64,000 nucleotides of DNA from JBAXEO01 sp963789515 (GCA_963789515.1 CAWBKW010000002.1:868001-932000), one strand, 5' to 3'; shown: positions 16,254 through 23,877, numbered from the stretch's first letter. Translations and numbers: made by a program. The notes: generated from the letters alone by a model not told the origin.

Positions 16254-16574
16254 TCACTCCACAACCACCGCTGTCCCCGACAAGGTCACGAGCATCACAG
16301 CCCCGTTGGCACCGATTCCGTACGCATTCAGTGCCGCCCCCACCACAGCGTTCGCCCCGAGCTTCTCTGCGGAATCCTGGAGCTCGGATATCGCCTCGTT
16401 GCTAGCGCTGTCGACTTCTTCCTCGTAGACCTCGGCACGCCCACCCGAGATGTTACGTCCGATCATTCTCAGATCCTTGCCGACGGCCACACCATGAATT
16501 GAGGTAGCCCATACCAGGCCCTTGTACTCGACGATCCTGCGACCCTCGATCGAATCCGTCGTGGTGATGATCAT
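16254..16574 (-). CDS. YbjQ family protein
   Basis: A 106-residue YbjQ/DUF74 protein: MIITTTDSIEGRRIVEYKGL, then EEEVDSASNEAISELQDSA and EKLGANAVVGAALNAYGIGA. The family forms pentameric beta assemblies with a proposed heavy-metal-binding role that is not well established. It starts 17 bp after the CPBP protease stop with no attC between, so both belong to one cassette and are probably co-expressed. Confidence 0.88.
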   Translation of the reverse strand: MIITTTDSIEGRRIVEYKGLVWATSIHGVAVGKDLRMIGRNISGGRAEVYEEEVDSASNEAISELQDSAEKLGANAVVGAALNAYGIGANGAVMLVTLSGTAVVVE

Positions 16575-16590
16575 GAACGGCTCCTAAGTG

Positions 16591-17424
16591 CTAGTCGGCC
16601 ATCGCGGCAGGTGTCGAGAACACTGTCCTCGCTGCGACCAGACACAGAACGATGAGCACGATCTGCAGGGGTAGGCGCGCAGCCATAAGCAGTCCTGCCC
16701 AGTTGGCTCCAGCGAGATCGGTTGGAGCGATATTGGTCACCGCGAACGCACCCGCCCATGTGAACGATCCGAAGTCCCACAGAGCGTGGAGAATCATCAG
16801 GACGGCAAGGCTGCCGGTCACTCGGCGAACCACATAGAACACGCTGCCCAGAACAAACGCGAACCCGATCTGCTGGATCGTCGGGACCAGCGCTTGACCG
16901 AGGAAGACATTGGCGCCGTGCAGCAACCCAAAGAGCAAGGACGTCAGGAGCCACACGTACACCTCCTTGTACTCCGCGCGAAACGCGACCACTGACAGGC
17001 CGCGATACACGATCTCCTCGTTGAATCCCACAAGCAGCGTCCCGAGCGCGAGCAGCAGGAGATAGGGTGCGCCAAGTACGGATATCTGTGCCCAGTCGAC
17101 GCCAATCAGCACGAGTAGGCCGAGAACGACGGGAATCGACCACATCCACTTGACCCCCACCGGCTTCTCACGCATGACCGGTCGCCACCAGCCGAGCCAG
17201 GTGGTCAGGCCCGCGGTGACCACAGTGCAGATAGCCAGCGGGATGACGATGCCGCGCAAGATCGAGTCAGCGGTCTTGCCGATATCGGTGTATGCCGGGC
17301 CGAGGAACCTTTCAAGAACCAGGAACAGAACCGGGTAGGCGACGGCAATCGCAAATCCGATCAGTGCCGTGGGCTTCACCTTCAGCGAGTTCATCCACGC
17401 GTTTCCGCCGTCTGTATCAGACAC
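16591..17424 (-). CDS. CPBP family intramembrane metalloprotease
   Basis: A 277-residue multi-pass membrane protein of the CPBP (CAAX protease and bacteriocin-processing) family. The catalytic motifs are in order: NEEIVYRG (Glu136, Glu137, Arg141), FGLLHG (His169) and HALWD (His213), all within predicted helices. Such proteases process prenylated or bacteriocin-like peptides, but the substrate here is unknown. The GTG start is behind GGGAGG. The 158-bp leader before the upstream attC contains the 35-bp repeat. Confidence 0.88.
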   Translation of the reverse strand: MSDTDGGNAWMNSLKVKPTALIGFAIAVAYPVLFLVLERFLGPAYTDIGKTADSILRGIVIPLAICTVVTAGLTTWLGWWRPVMREKPVGVKWMWSIPVVLGLLVLIGVDWAQISVLGAPYLLLLALGTLLVGFNEEIVYRGLSVVAFRAEYKEVYVWLLTSLLFGLLHGANVFLGQALVPTIQQIGFAFVLGSVFYVVRRVTGSLAVLMILHALWDFGSFTWAGAFAVTNIAPTDLAGANWAGLLMAARLPLQIVLIVLCLVAARTVFSTPAAMAD

Positions 17425-17448
17425 GAACGCCTCCCGAGTAGCGGGCCA

Positions 17449-17483
17449 ATGGTCGCAGAAGCAACACTACGTGTTCACGTGTG
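17449..17483. repeat. 35-bp dispersed repeat, copy 2
   Basis: ATGGTCGCAGAAG followed by ACACTACGTGTTCACGTGTG; three mismatches to 7711-7745. AACACTACGTGTT is a perfect inverted repeat with a 3-bp spacer. It lies 25 bp before the CPBP protease start codon. Confidence 0.7.
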
Positions 17484-17582
17484 CGGTGTGAAGACGCGGA
17501 ACAGCGCCAGTGCGACCCTGACACACGGCCCCACAAGAAGCTGCTGTGCCCCACCCAGGCTGCGGGGTCATCACACCTGTGT

Positions 17583-17667
17583 GCCCAACGTGTTAGGTAT
17601 GAGCAGACGCGCAGGCGCCTCTTCAGCAGTCTAGCTAGTGGAGTTCTGCTCGATACCTCTGTTGGGC
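17583..17667 (-). repeat. attC site of the DUF1361 cassette
   Basis: Left box GCCCAAC, right box GTTGGGC. Arms TAGGTATGAGCAGAC and TCTGCTCGATACCTC pair with an extra G on the right. Confidence 0.87.
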
Positions 17668-18330
17668 GGCACGGGAGAGTTCCTCGCCCCAAATGGAAGC
17701 TGTGCTCCTCAGTACCACATATCCGATGGCAAGACCGAGCCCGTAGATGGCGCTGACCTGCCACGTCAAAGTGTGCGATATGGGGTGGATGACATGATGC
17801 GCAGCTTGCCTTGCGATGCTCCAAGGCGAGGTGAGGATGTCCCAGCTGTTCCAGCGAAGGAAACGGCCGACGTACACCCCAAGCCCGCACAGCAGAAGCG
17901 ACCCGATGGCCACCGCCCGGCCGACCTTTCTGCCGAACAGCGACCCCGTCACCACCTCGATATCCGCTACTGATGCGTAGGCAAGCATGACCCCGGTTGC
18001 CGCAAATGAGGCGAAGAGGGCCACGTCGAACCAGAGCGGAATCGGCGGGTAGAACGTCAGGTGTTTCAGATCGGTCACCAAGTAGGGTGCGTTTGGCAAG
18101 AACGCCAGCCAGACGCAGAAGATGGCCACTTTGACGATGGCGAGGTCTGGTCGCGGCGCGACGAGCCGCAGCGCGACTGCCGCGACCAAAGGCACGCAGG
18201 CCAGAAACAGATTCCACAGCAGATAGCCCCGTGTAGCGCTTCCTGAATACCAGAAGCGGACAGCCAGCAGGATGCAGCACCAACCGACAAGCGCGAGCAG
18301 GGGCGACTTCTGTCTGAGAATGGCCTTCAT
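17635..18330 (-). CDS. DUF1361 membrane protein
   Basis: A 231-residue multi-pass protein of the DUF1361 family. WLAFLPNAPYLVTDLKHL near residue 95 is the family signature. NLFLACVPLVAAVALRL, YVGRFLRWNSWDI and the last helix IYGLGLAIGYVVLRST are other membrane or conserved parts. Function unknown. ATG at 18330 follows GAGAGG. The last 33 bp of the gene lie within the attC. Confidence 0.85.
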   Translation of the reverse strand: MKAILRQKSPLLALVGWCCILLAVRFWYSGSATRGYLLWNLFLACVPLVAAVALRLVAPRPDLAIVKVAIFCVWLAFLPNAPYLVTDLKHLTFYPPIPLWFDVALFASFAATGVMLAYASVADIEVVTGSLFGRKVGRAVAIGSLLLCGLGVYVGRFLRWNSWDILTSPWSIARQAAHHVIHPISHTLTWQVSAIYGLGLAIGYVVLRSTASIWGEELSRAAQQRYRAELH

Positions 18331-18435
18331 GAGATGCCTCTCCGGTGCGGGAACACAGACGACGCTAGCGAACCGGGAGGCTGAGGGTCGAAGGCGGCAA
18401 GGAATCGTCACCGAGATGAGACCGAAGGGTTGTCC

Positions 18436-18522
18436 GCCCAACGTGCTAGGTACGAGCAGACGCGTAGACGCCACTCTTCACCAGTGTAGCTCGTGGCGTT
18501 GTGCTGGATACCTTTGATAGCC
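18436..18522 (-). repeat. attC site of the SnoaL-like cassette
   Basis: Left box GCCCAAC, right box eroded (GATAGCC). Arms TAGGTACGAGCAGAC and GTGCTGGATACCT pair partly. Confidence 0.7.
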
Positions 18523-18533
18523 GGAGCCTGTTC

Positions 18534-18929
18534 TCAGTCGCCACGCAGCTGTTCACGCAGTAGGGCCACGTCGACGATCTCCCACAGCTCGCTGATCTTG
18601 CCATCTCGAATGTGGGCGAACACCGCTTGGTCAAACTGGAACCGCCTGCCCTGGGCGGACAGGCCGCCATAGGTGCCGTCGAAGGTGCCGGTGACCGTGG
18701 CGCGAGCGGCCTCGACTGATGGGGTGGCTAGCACGTCGACGAACTCGTGGTGCAAACCATGCATCGCTGCCAGCGCGTTGCGCCAGGATTCCCTCTCGCT
18801 GTCGAGACCGTGACTAGAGAGTCCCGCAGGGGCGTGCACGACGACATCATCGTGCATGTATCGTTGGAATGCCGCCAAGTCGCCGGCGTCGCCCGCGGCG
18901 AAGAGGGACTCGAGAAGAGATGCGTGCAT
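18534..18929 (-). CDS. SnoaL-like / NTF2-fold protein
   Basis: A 131-residue protein with the cone-shaped NTF2-like fold: AAGDAGDLAAFQRYMHDDVV near residue 11, then ATVTGTFDGTYGG and FDQAVFAHIRDGKISELWEIVD. SnoaL-like proteins are often ester cyclases or isomerases, but the catalytic residues cannot be assigned here. ATG at 18929 has TGGAGGT ahead. Stop lies 12 bp before the attC. Confidence 0.75.
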   Translation of the reverse strand: MHASLLESLFAAGDAGDLAAFQRYMHDDVVVHAPAGLSSHGLDSERESWRNALAAMHGLHHEFVDVLATPSVEAARATVTGTFDGTYGGLSAQGRRFQFDQAVFAHIRDGKISELWEIVDVALLREQLRGD

Positions 18930-18991
18930 GGCAACCTCCAGATGCAACGGAGCGAACGCTACCATCAGTCGATGCCAGCGATCGTGCTTCC

Positions 18992-19090
18992 GGCTAATGC
19001 TTTAGGTATGAGCTGCGGTTCGCCCCAGCTGACTTCCATGCCCAGAGCATCTCACATGGGCGAACCGTCTGCTGGATGCCATTGTTGGGC
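18992..19090 (-). repeat. attC site, long type
   Basis: Left box GGCTAAT, right box GTTGGGC. Has the extra inner pairing GGTTCGCCC with GGGCGAACC, like the site at 10119-10217, and is 99 bp long. Confidence 0.8.
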
Positions 19091-19114
19091 ATCCCGGCGA
19101 CGTGCGTCCGGTAG

Positions 19115-19600
19115 TTACAAGCTGTCCTCCGCATCGAACTCCAGCTCCAGATACCGTGCGCCGATGACAGGATTGAAGCGATAGGCGTCAATCTCGAGGA
19201 ATCCAAGTGATTCGTACACGTGCTGCGCTGCCGCCATGCTTGGCAGCGTGTCGAGCCGAACCCGTCGATAGCCGACAGCTCGCGCCAGGGAAACCGCTGC
19301 CTCTGAGAGCTGAATCCCGAGCCCACGACCGCGGCTATGAGGCGTGACGTACAGACGCTTGAGCTCCGCGGTGTTCGGCCACTCGAACGGGCGCAACCCC
19401 ACACACCCGATTGCTGAGTCGTTGTCGAGTGCAAGCAGAAGTGCGCCGCGGGGCGGAGCGTAGTCGCCTGGTAGGGCAGCGAGTTCAGCGTCGAAGTCTT
19501 GAAACCGCAGATCGAGATCAAGCCAGGCAGCATACTCCATGAACAGCTCACGGGCCTCTTCAAGCTGCGCGACAGATGTGGCCTGAACGATGCGAATCAA
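19115..19600 (-). CDS. GNAT N-acetyltransferase
   Basis: A 161-residue GNAT. IRIVQATSVAQLEEARELF at the N-terminus, GCVGLRPFEWPNTAELKRLY near residue 73, VTPHSRGRGLGIQLSEAAVS as the acetyl-CoA loop, and LDTLPSMAAAQHVYESLGF near 123 give an architecture common in CarP-like GNATs. Substrate unknown. A TTG start at 19600 is chosen because AGGGGAGAGC sits directly ahead; the longer in-frame extension crosses an attC remnant. Confidence 0.85.
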   Translation of the reverse strand: MIRIVQATSVAQLEEARELFMEYAAWLDLDLRFQDFDAELAALPGDYAPPRGALLLALDNDSAIGCVGLRPFEWPNTAELKRLYVTPHSRGRGLGIQLSEAAVSLARAVGYRRVRLDTLPSMAAAQHVYESLGFLEIDAYRFNPVIGARYLELEFDAEDSL

Positions 19601-19618
19601 GCTCTCCCCTTGCGGTGT

Positions 19619-19650
19619 GCCCAGTGTGCTAGGTATCGGCAGACGGTCGC
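19619..19650 (-). repeat. attC, left half only
   Basis: GCCCAGT and TAGGTATCGGCAGACGG match the left half of other sites; no right half with CGATACC is found. It overlaps the 3' end of the small cysteine protein gene. Confidence 0.4.
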
Positions 19651-19760
19651 ATTGTGCCAGGCGCGTATGGGGCCGGCGGGTGGCGACGACATTGTCCGAG
19701 CTCTCCGGCCTCAATGGGGACATAGGCACGACAACTGGCGCAGTAGCCGTCTGATTCCAC
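19629..19760 (-). CDS. Small cysteine-containing protein
   Basis: A 43-residue product from a GTG behind AAGGGGAG. It contains YCASCRAYV and GQCRRH, a pattern of three cysteines plus histidine that could bind zinc, though a complete four-ligand site depends on that histidine. No family is certain. Its last codons lie in the attC half-site. Confidence 0.4.
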   Translation of the reverse strand: MESDGYCASCRAYVPIEAGELGQCRRHPPAPYAPGTMRPSADT

Positions 19761-19796
19761 TGCAGGTCTCCCCTTCCGATCAAGTGATCCAGGCAG

Positions 19797-19883
19797 GCCT
19801 AACGTGTTGCGCATAACCTGCGGCGTATGCGCATCTCTTCCGCAGACTACCTCATGGCCGTCAGGTTGATGCGCTTGTTAGGC
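19797..19883 (-). repeat. attC site of the 19861-20319 cassette
   Basis: Left box GCCTAAC, right box GTTAGGC. Arms TTGCGCATAACCTGCGG and CAGGTTGATGCGC pair with an extra base on the right. Confidence 0.83.
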
Positions 19884-20319
19884 CCTCGAGTGGAGTCCTG
19901 GGACGGAGAAACGCTGTCGTGATAGTCAACGCCCCAGCCAGGGCATCTGCTGCAACGCACAGGAAAAGAAGGGTCGTCACGGTCTGCATCGAGGGGCCTG
20001 CTTCGAGGAATGCGAGCGCGGCGTCACTGAGGACGAACCCGAACAGTAGCACCGCGATACCCGTGACGACGAGGCCGGACGTTGAGAGCCGGCTTCGACT
20101 CTTCGACAGCGTGGCAATGAGCAGGAGGACCAGCGCCGCGAGAAGGTGAAGGCCGACCGCCATCCGAAAGGCCGGCACCGCATCCTCGGGGCTGATGTCC
20201 GGTCCGGTCGCGACTCGAACCAGTGGAATCACGCCGACCGCCACCACCAGGGCCACCGCAACCACGAGAACGACACACGCTGCGAGCATCCATCGACACC
20301 AAACGGGACTGACTGCCAT
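19861..20319 (-). CDS. Four-pass membrane protein, unrecognised
   Basis: A 152-residue product with four hydrophobic helices: WMLAACVVLVVAVALVVAVG, FRMAVGLHLLAALVLLLIAT, GLVVTGIAVLLFGFVLSDAA and TLLFLCVAADALAGALTITT. The linkers are short and no motif stands out. The C-terminal residues fall inside the attC. ATG start at 20319 with GGCGGC ahead. Confidence 0.6.
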   Translation of the reverse strand: MAVSPVWCRWMLAACVVLVVAVALVVAVGVIPLVRVATGPDISPEDAVPAFRMAVGLHLLAALVLLLIATLSKSRSRLSTSGLVVTGIAVLLFGFVLSDAALAFLEAGPSMQTVTTLLFLCVAADALAGALTITTAFLRPRTPLEGLTSAST

Positions 20320-20341
20320 GACTGCCGCCTTTCCCCGATGG

Positions 20342-20430
20342 GCCTAACGTTGTTGCGCATCAGCTGCGGCCGGTGCGCCTCATCTTCACGAGTCTACCTT
20401 CTGGCCGTCGGCTGGATGCGCGTGTTGGGC
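20342..20430 (-). repeat. attC site of a glycine-zipper cassette
   Basis: Left box GCCTAAC, right box GTTGGGC. Arms TTGCGCATCAGCTGCGG and CCGTCGGCTGGATGCGC pair with an extra G on the right. Confidence 0.85.
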
Positions 20431-20484
20431 ACGCTCAGACAGGCCGACCGTGCTCGCCAATAGCTATGCCGGATGACATACGAG

Positions 20485-20655
20485 CTACTTGCGCCCCTGC
20501 TGCTGCATCGCCACTCCGACCGCCGTGCCGATAGCCAGACCGATACCCACGCCGACGGCGACGTTGTGAGTGACGACGCCGAGTCCCGCCCCTACAGCAA
20601 CACCGATCGCGATCCACAATCCGAGCGGGCTAGCCGGTGTGCTTCCTGACGCCAT
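20485..20655 (-). CDS. Glycine-zipper peptide, copy 1
   Basis: A 56-residue protein dominated by a glycine-zipper membrane segment: SPLGLWIAIGVAVGAGLGVV, then VAVGVGIGLAIGTAVGVAMQ, with repeated GxxxG spacing and a short basic end QQQGRK. Such segments associate in membranes. The ATG at 20655 has TGGAGGT ahead. It is clearly related to the product at 23589-23771 (shared SxxLGLWIxxGxAxGAGxG pattern). The reading frame is also continuous with the lipoprotein gene upstream. Confidence 0.65.
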   Translation of the reverse strand: MASGSTPASPLGLWIAIGVAVGAGLGVVTHNVAVGVGIGLAIGTAVGVAMQQQGRK

Positions 20656-20880
20656 CGAGTAACCTCCAGCTGTGCCTAACGTGTTGCGCATGAGCCGCGG
20701 CCCGGCGCATCCGGTTCGGTTCAACCATACGGTCACGCCCTGCGGGTACGGCCCCATCAGAGCTGGTGTCGACTCAGTCGACCCCGGCTCTGTGGGTTGA
20801 GTCGGCGCAGCAGAACAACCGCCGATCACAAGCGCAGACCCCAGCGACACGATCAAGGTGATACGTGCTGGTGGTGTCAT
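20656..20880 (-). CDS. Lipoprotein lacking its own stop codon
   Basis: ATG at 20880 opens a signal peptide ITLIVSLGSALVIGGC with lipobox IGGC. The short mature part (SAAPTQPTEPGSTESTP, then MGPYPQGVTVWLNRTG) runs without a stop through an attC remnant and on, in frame, into the glycine-zipper gene down to 20485. The 3' part of the original gene has probably been lost, giving a potential 131-residue fusion. Function unknown. Confidence 0.5.
20674..20720 (-). repeat. Truncated attC, 47 bp
   Basis: Left box GCCTAAC, right box GTTCGGT, with only TGCGC/GCGCA left as the paired arm. The centre found in other sites is deleted. It lies inside the lipoprotein reading frame. Confidence 0.5.
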
Positions 20881-20901
20881 CAGTACAGACTCCCCTACCC
20901 T

Positions 20902-20986
20902 GTCTAGCGTGTTAGGCACGAGCGGCGGCCCATGGCCTCTCTTCCGCAGTCAACCTTGCGCTGTCCGCTCGATGCCTTTGTTCGAT
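20902..20986 (-). repeat. attC site of the DUF1254 cassette
   Basis: Left box GTCTAGC, right box GTTCGAT. Arms TAGGCACGAGCGGCGG and GTCCGCTCGATGCCT pair with an extra base on the right. Confidence 0.82.
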
Positions 20987-21007
20987 GGCCCTCAGCAGCG
21001 CGCCGGT

Positions 21008-21970
21008 CTAGCTGACAGGGGTTGCGTCAGGGAAGACCCATTCGCCATCAAGCACTTCCTGCCTGGGCCTGTAGAGCCGCGCGACGTAGTTCCAGCCCTC
21101 GGCGATAGGCATGTAGTTGACTGCACCGGGATCCCCGCCGAAGTGGATCGTGACACTGCCGTCATCGTTCTTGGCAGCGGTGACGCCGTTGTACGAGTTC
21201 GCGCCGACGTCGTTGGGCTCCATGAATCCGTCGGCGTTGTACACCGTCACCGACCAGAACCCGTCCACGGGAGCATCCCGCACGGTCAGGGAGTACGGCG
21301 TCTTGCCGTCATTGAGCTCTGGAACCCCGTTGACGTACATGGCCTCCTCCTTCGGGAGGCCGCCCCACCCATACGCTGTGCCGAGGAGATGATCGATGGG
21401 ATCGAGCTTTGACTTGTCGCCGAAGAAGCCAGAAATATCTGTCTTCGTGGCCGCGAGTGTGTTGATGGCCTGCCGGACGGTCCTCAACGAGGGTTCGTCC
21501 CAGTCGGGAACCTCGAAGACGCCCGGATCGGCCTGCGTCCAGCGGATCCCGTCCTGAAGGGAGTTGGCCGCAGCTATGTCGCCAGGATCGGCAGGGTCCA
21601 TGAACGTCCTGAAGATGACGAAGACGTAGCGGGTGCCGATCATCTCCTTCGTCAGCGGGAACTCGCCCCCGTCGTACTCAGCCGGCAGGATGGAGTGGTC
21701 CTCACTCACAAACATCATCGACTGGTAGCGGTCCGAGGGATCAGGCTTCGTGATCGTGACAGGGCTGGTCAGATCGAAGACGCCGATCGAGTAGAGGGTG
21801 TCACGGTTCATTCTGATGACATCCTGTTTGTCGAGCGGCACCGGTTGACGCAAATGCATGATCCGGGCGAACGCGCCTTGAGCCACATACCGGGCCATCG
21901 TCATGTCGGTTTCCGCTCGCACGAAGTTGTCGACTGTGACGATTCGAGGCGTGCTCTCTTGGCTCTCCAT
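21008..21970 (-). CDS. DUF1254/DUF1214 domain protein
   Basis: A 320-residue protein with the paired DUF1254 and DUF1214 layout. RIVTVDNFVRAETDMTMARY at the N-terminus and NRDTLYSIGVFDLTSPVTIT near residue 55 mark DUF1254. KTPYSLTVRDAPVDGFWSVT followed by VYNADGFMEPND near residue 235 marks DUF1214. No signal peptide is seen, although many homologues are exported. Function unknown. ATG at 21970 follows AGGGGGAAT. Full length; a single-gene cassette larger than average. Confidence 0.87.
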   Translation of the reverse strand: MESQESTPRIVTVDNFVRAETDMTMARYVAQGAFARIMHLRQPVPLDKQDVIRMNRDTLYSIGVFDLTSPVTITKPDPSDRYQSMMFVSEDHSILPAEYDGGEFPLTKEMIGTRYVFVIFRTFMDPADPGDIAAANSLQDGIRWTQADPGVFEVPDWDEPSLRTVRQAINTLAATKTDISGFFGDKSKLDPIDHLLGTAYGWGGLPKEEAMYVNGVPELNDGKTPYSLTVRDAPVDGFWSVTVYNADGFMEPNDVGANSYNGVTAAKNDDGSVTIHFGGDPGAVNYMPIAEGWNYVARLYRPRQEVLDGEWVFPDATPVS

Positions 21971-22020
21971 GCGGATTCCCCCTTCATCGATCAGATCCAG
22001 CCGAGTCGGGCTGTCTGTCA

Positions 22021-22109
22021 ATCGAACGTGTCAGGCATGAGCAGACGCGCGACGCGCCTCTCAGGTCAGTCTACCGTCTGGCCGTTCTAGCTCGATACCC
22101 TTGTCGGGC
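22021..22109 (-). repeat. attC site of the condensation-domain cassette
   Basis: Left box ATCGAAC, right box GTCGGGC. Arms CAGGCATGAGC and TAGCTCGATACCC pair; centre GTCTACCGTCTGGCCGTT. Confidence 0.8.
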
Positions 22110-23442
22110 GGCTTGAGCTCGCTGCGAGTGCCACCCATGCCTCGATCTCGTTCGCCGTCCCTCCTAGGACCTCGTTCACGAGCGCTTCGCTCATCGAGGC
22201 GAACTCGACACCCGCCGTGAGGTGAAGCCTATCGCGATACGTGCTGGCTGCGAGTCCTGCGCCCATCGGCGAAACGGGCGCCAACAGCCACGCGTCGGCT
22301 ACGGCGACTTCCTCGCCGAAGTCCAGCCGGTTCGCGTCGACGACACCGATGTTGGTCAGCAACACCGCGCCGCGCTTCGAGTCCATCTCCTCTTTCGGAG
22401 ACATCATCTTGCGGATGAAGCCAAGACCTCGCTTCCGGGTCAGCTTGTGGATAGTCGGAATGCCGAGCGCACTGCCCTTGCCGGCTCCGGATCGCTTCCA
22501 CGCCTGTGTTGCCTCAGCGACCCGCGAGAGTGTCCCGTCAAACTCCTCAACACCCACCGGCGACACGGAAACCCAGGCTGCGGACGATATGTTGCCAATG
22601 GCGGTCTTCGTCCCTGGCGGGAGGTGCTTGCGAAGCTCGCACGTGAACATGAGTGGCGTCTGGGCACCGGGTGCCACCTCCGAAAGCCGCCACAGCGTGC
22701 GGTAGAGCGCGGCGAGGATGACGTCGTTTGCAGTCGCGCCCTTTGCCCTCGCCAACTCAAGCGCCATGCGGAACACCTCTGACTCGACGCTGATCGATAC
22801 ATACGACGCAGGGCCACGCCCTCCCAGCAGCGGCACGTACCAGTCGGGGTCGGACGGCGGGACTTTCAGATCGCTGGCTGGAGACGAACTGAGCCGCTCG
22901 ATCATACCCGCTTTCGCCATCGGGCTCCGCACGCCGTCGAGATTCGGCTCAGGCACGAAGTCGGGTCGGTCGCCGAGCGTGCGGTAGATCTCGCCGAGAA
23001 GATAGAGGGTCTCCTTGAGCGCTCCACCATCGGCAGCGAGGTGTCCCATCTGTACCGCCAGCGTGTCTGACGCAGGTCCGTGAAGCAGCATGACTCGCAC
23101 TTGCGGGTCGGATTGCGGGTCGAACGGGCGCGCGATGAAGTCCCCGGCATCCGCGGGCGGATCGTCGCTGTCACGCACCTCCAGCAGCTGGGCAGCATCG
23201 AGCTCGGCGAGTCGCCGGAAGACGGGCGGCACGCCATCGGAATCGAAAAGACAGCCGAGCACGGGTTCGGCGTCGAGGAGAAGCCGCGTCGCGCGACTCA
23301 TGCGCGCCTCATCCAGTCGGCCATCGAAACGCACAATCCCACCGAGCTCCAAGCGGTAGTAGCCGATCTCGGCTCCCACGCAGACCGTGCGGTCGACGAA
23401 CTCCGCCGGAATCGTCGCAGGAATCCTCACCTCTGTACTCAC
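22087..23442 (-). CDS. Condensation-type acyltransferase
   Basis: A 451-residue protein of the chloramphenicol-acetyltransferase/condensation superfamily. The catalytic HxxxDG-type motif is visible as MGHLAADGGALKETLYLLGE near residue 132. The N-terminal DEARMSRATRLLLDAEPVLG and the later FTCELRKHLPPGTKTAIGN are typical of PapA-like or alcohol-acyltransferase members. It probably transfers an acyl group to an unknown alcohol or amine. GTG at 23442 follows GGGGGGAGAGG. This is the largest single gene in the array; its last 23 bp overlap the attC. Confidence 0.8.
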   Translation of the reverse strand: MSTEVRIPATIPAEFVDRTVCVGAEIGYYRLELGGIVRFDGRLDEARMSRATRLLLDAEPVLGCLFDSDGVPPVFRRLAELDAAQLLEVRDSDDPPADAGDFIARPFDPQSDPQVRVMLLHGPASDTLAVQMGHLAADGGALKETLYLLGEIYRTLGDRPDFVPEPNLDGVRSPMAKAGMIERLSSSPASDLKVPPSDPDWYVPLLGGRGPASYVSISVESEVFRMALELARAKGATANDVILAALYRTLWRLSEVAPGAQTPLMFTCELRKHLPPGTKTAIGNISSAAWVSVSPVGVEEFDGTLSRVAEATQAWKRSGAGKGSALGIPTIHKLTRKRGLGFIRKMMSPKEEMDSKRGAVLLTNIGVVDANRLDFGEEVAVADAWLLAPVSPMGAGLAASTYRDRLHLTAGVEFASMSEALVNEVLGGTANEIEAWVALAASSSRPTRVSS

Positions 23443-23464
23443 AGCCTCTCCCCCCAGAGAGTCC

Positions 23465-23549
23465 GCCCAACGTGTTGGGCGTGAGCATGCGCGCATACCC
23501 TCCTAGGCGGGTCTACCCTGTGGCGCTCTGCTCGATGCGTTTGTTATGC
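23465..23549 (-). repeat. attC site of a glycine-zipper cassette
   Basis: Left box GCCCAAC, right box GTTATGC. Arms GTGTTGGGCGTGAGC and CTCTGCTCGATGCG pair partly. Confidence 0.75.
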
Positions 23550-23588
23550 ACGTTCCGGCGGAAGGAGCCTCGCCGCGAAGCCGAACCG

Positions 23589-23771
23589 TCAGCTGCCGGT
23601 ATCACGCTTCGCCCACTGCTGTGCAGCGACACCAATGGCGATGCCGATGACAAGACCGCCGCCCACACCGGCGGCGACATTCCCGATGGCGGCTCCGATC
23701 CCCGCACCCAACGCAAGACCGACTCCGATCCACAGCCCAAGGGACTTGGGCGAGCTGTTCTCAGTGGTCAC
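23589..23771 (-). CDS. Glycine-zipper peptide, copy 2
   Basis: A 60-residue product from a GTG behind GGGAGGT. After a polar start it consists of SLGLWIGVGLALGAGIGAAI and VAAGVGGGLVIGIAIGVAAQ, two glycine-zipper runs, then a charged tail QWAKRDTGS. It is paralogous to the peptide at 20485-20655, with similar spacing and ends. No enzymatic motif; presumably membrane-inserted. Second cassette from the integrase end. Confidence 0.65.
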   Translation of the reverse strand: MTTENSSPKSLGLWIGVGLALGAGIGAAIGNVAAGVGGGLVIGIAIGVAAQQWAKRDTGS

Positions 23772-23789
23772 TCACTACCTCCCTGCTGC

Positions 23790-23877
23790 GCCTAACGTTG
23801 TTGCGCTTCAGCCACGGCCGAGCGCCTCTCTTCGTACGGACAACGCTTGCGCCGTCGGCTCGAAGCGCTGGTTAGGA
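23790..23877 (-). repeat. attC site of the first (VOC) cassette
   Basis: Left box GCCTAAC, right box GTTAGGA. Arms TTGCGCTTCAGCCACGG and CCGTCGGCTCGAAGCGC pair with an extra base on the right. Rightmost attC in the array. Confidence 0.83.
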
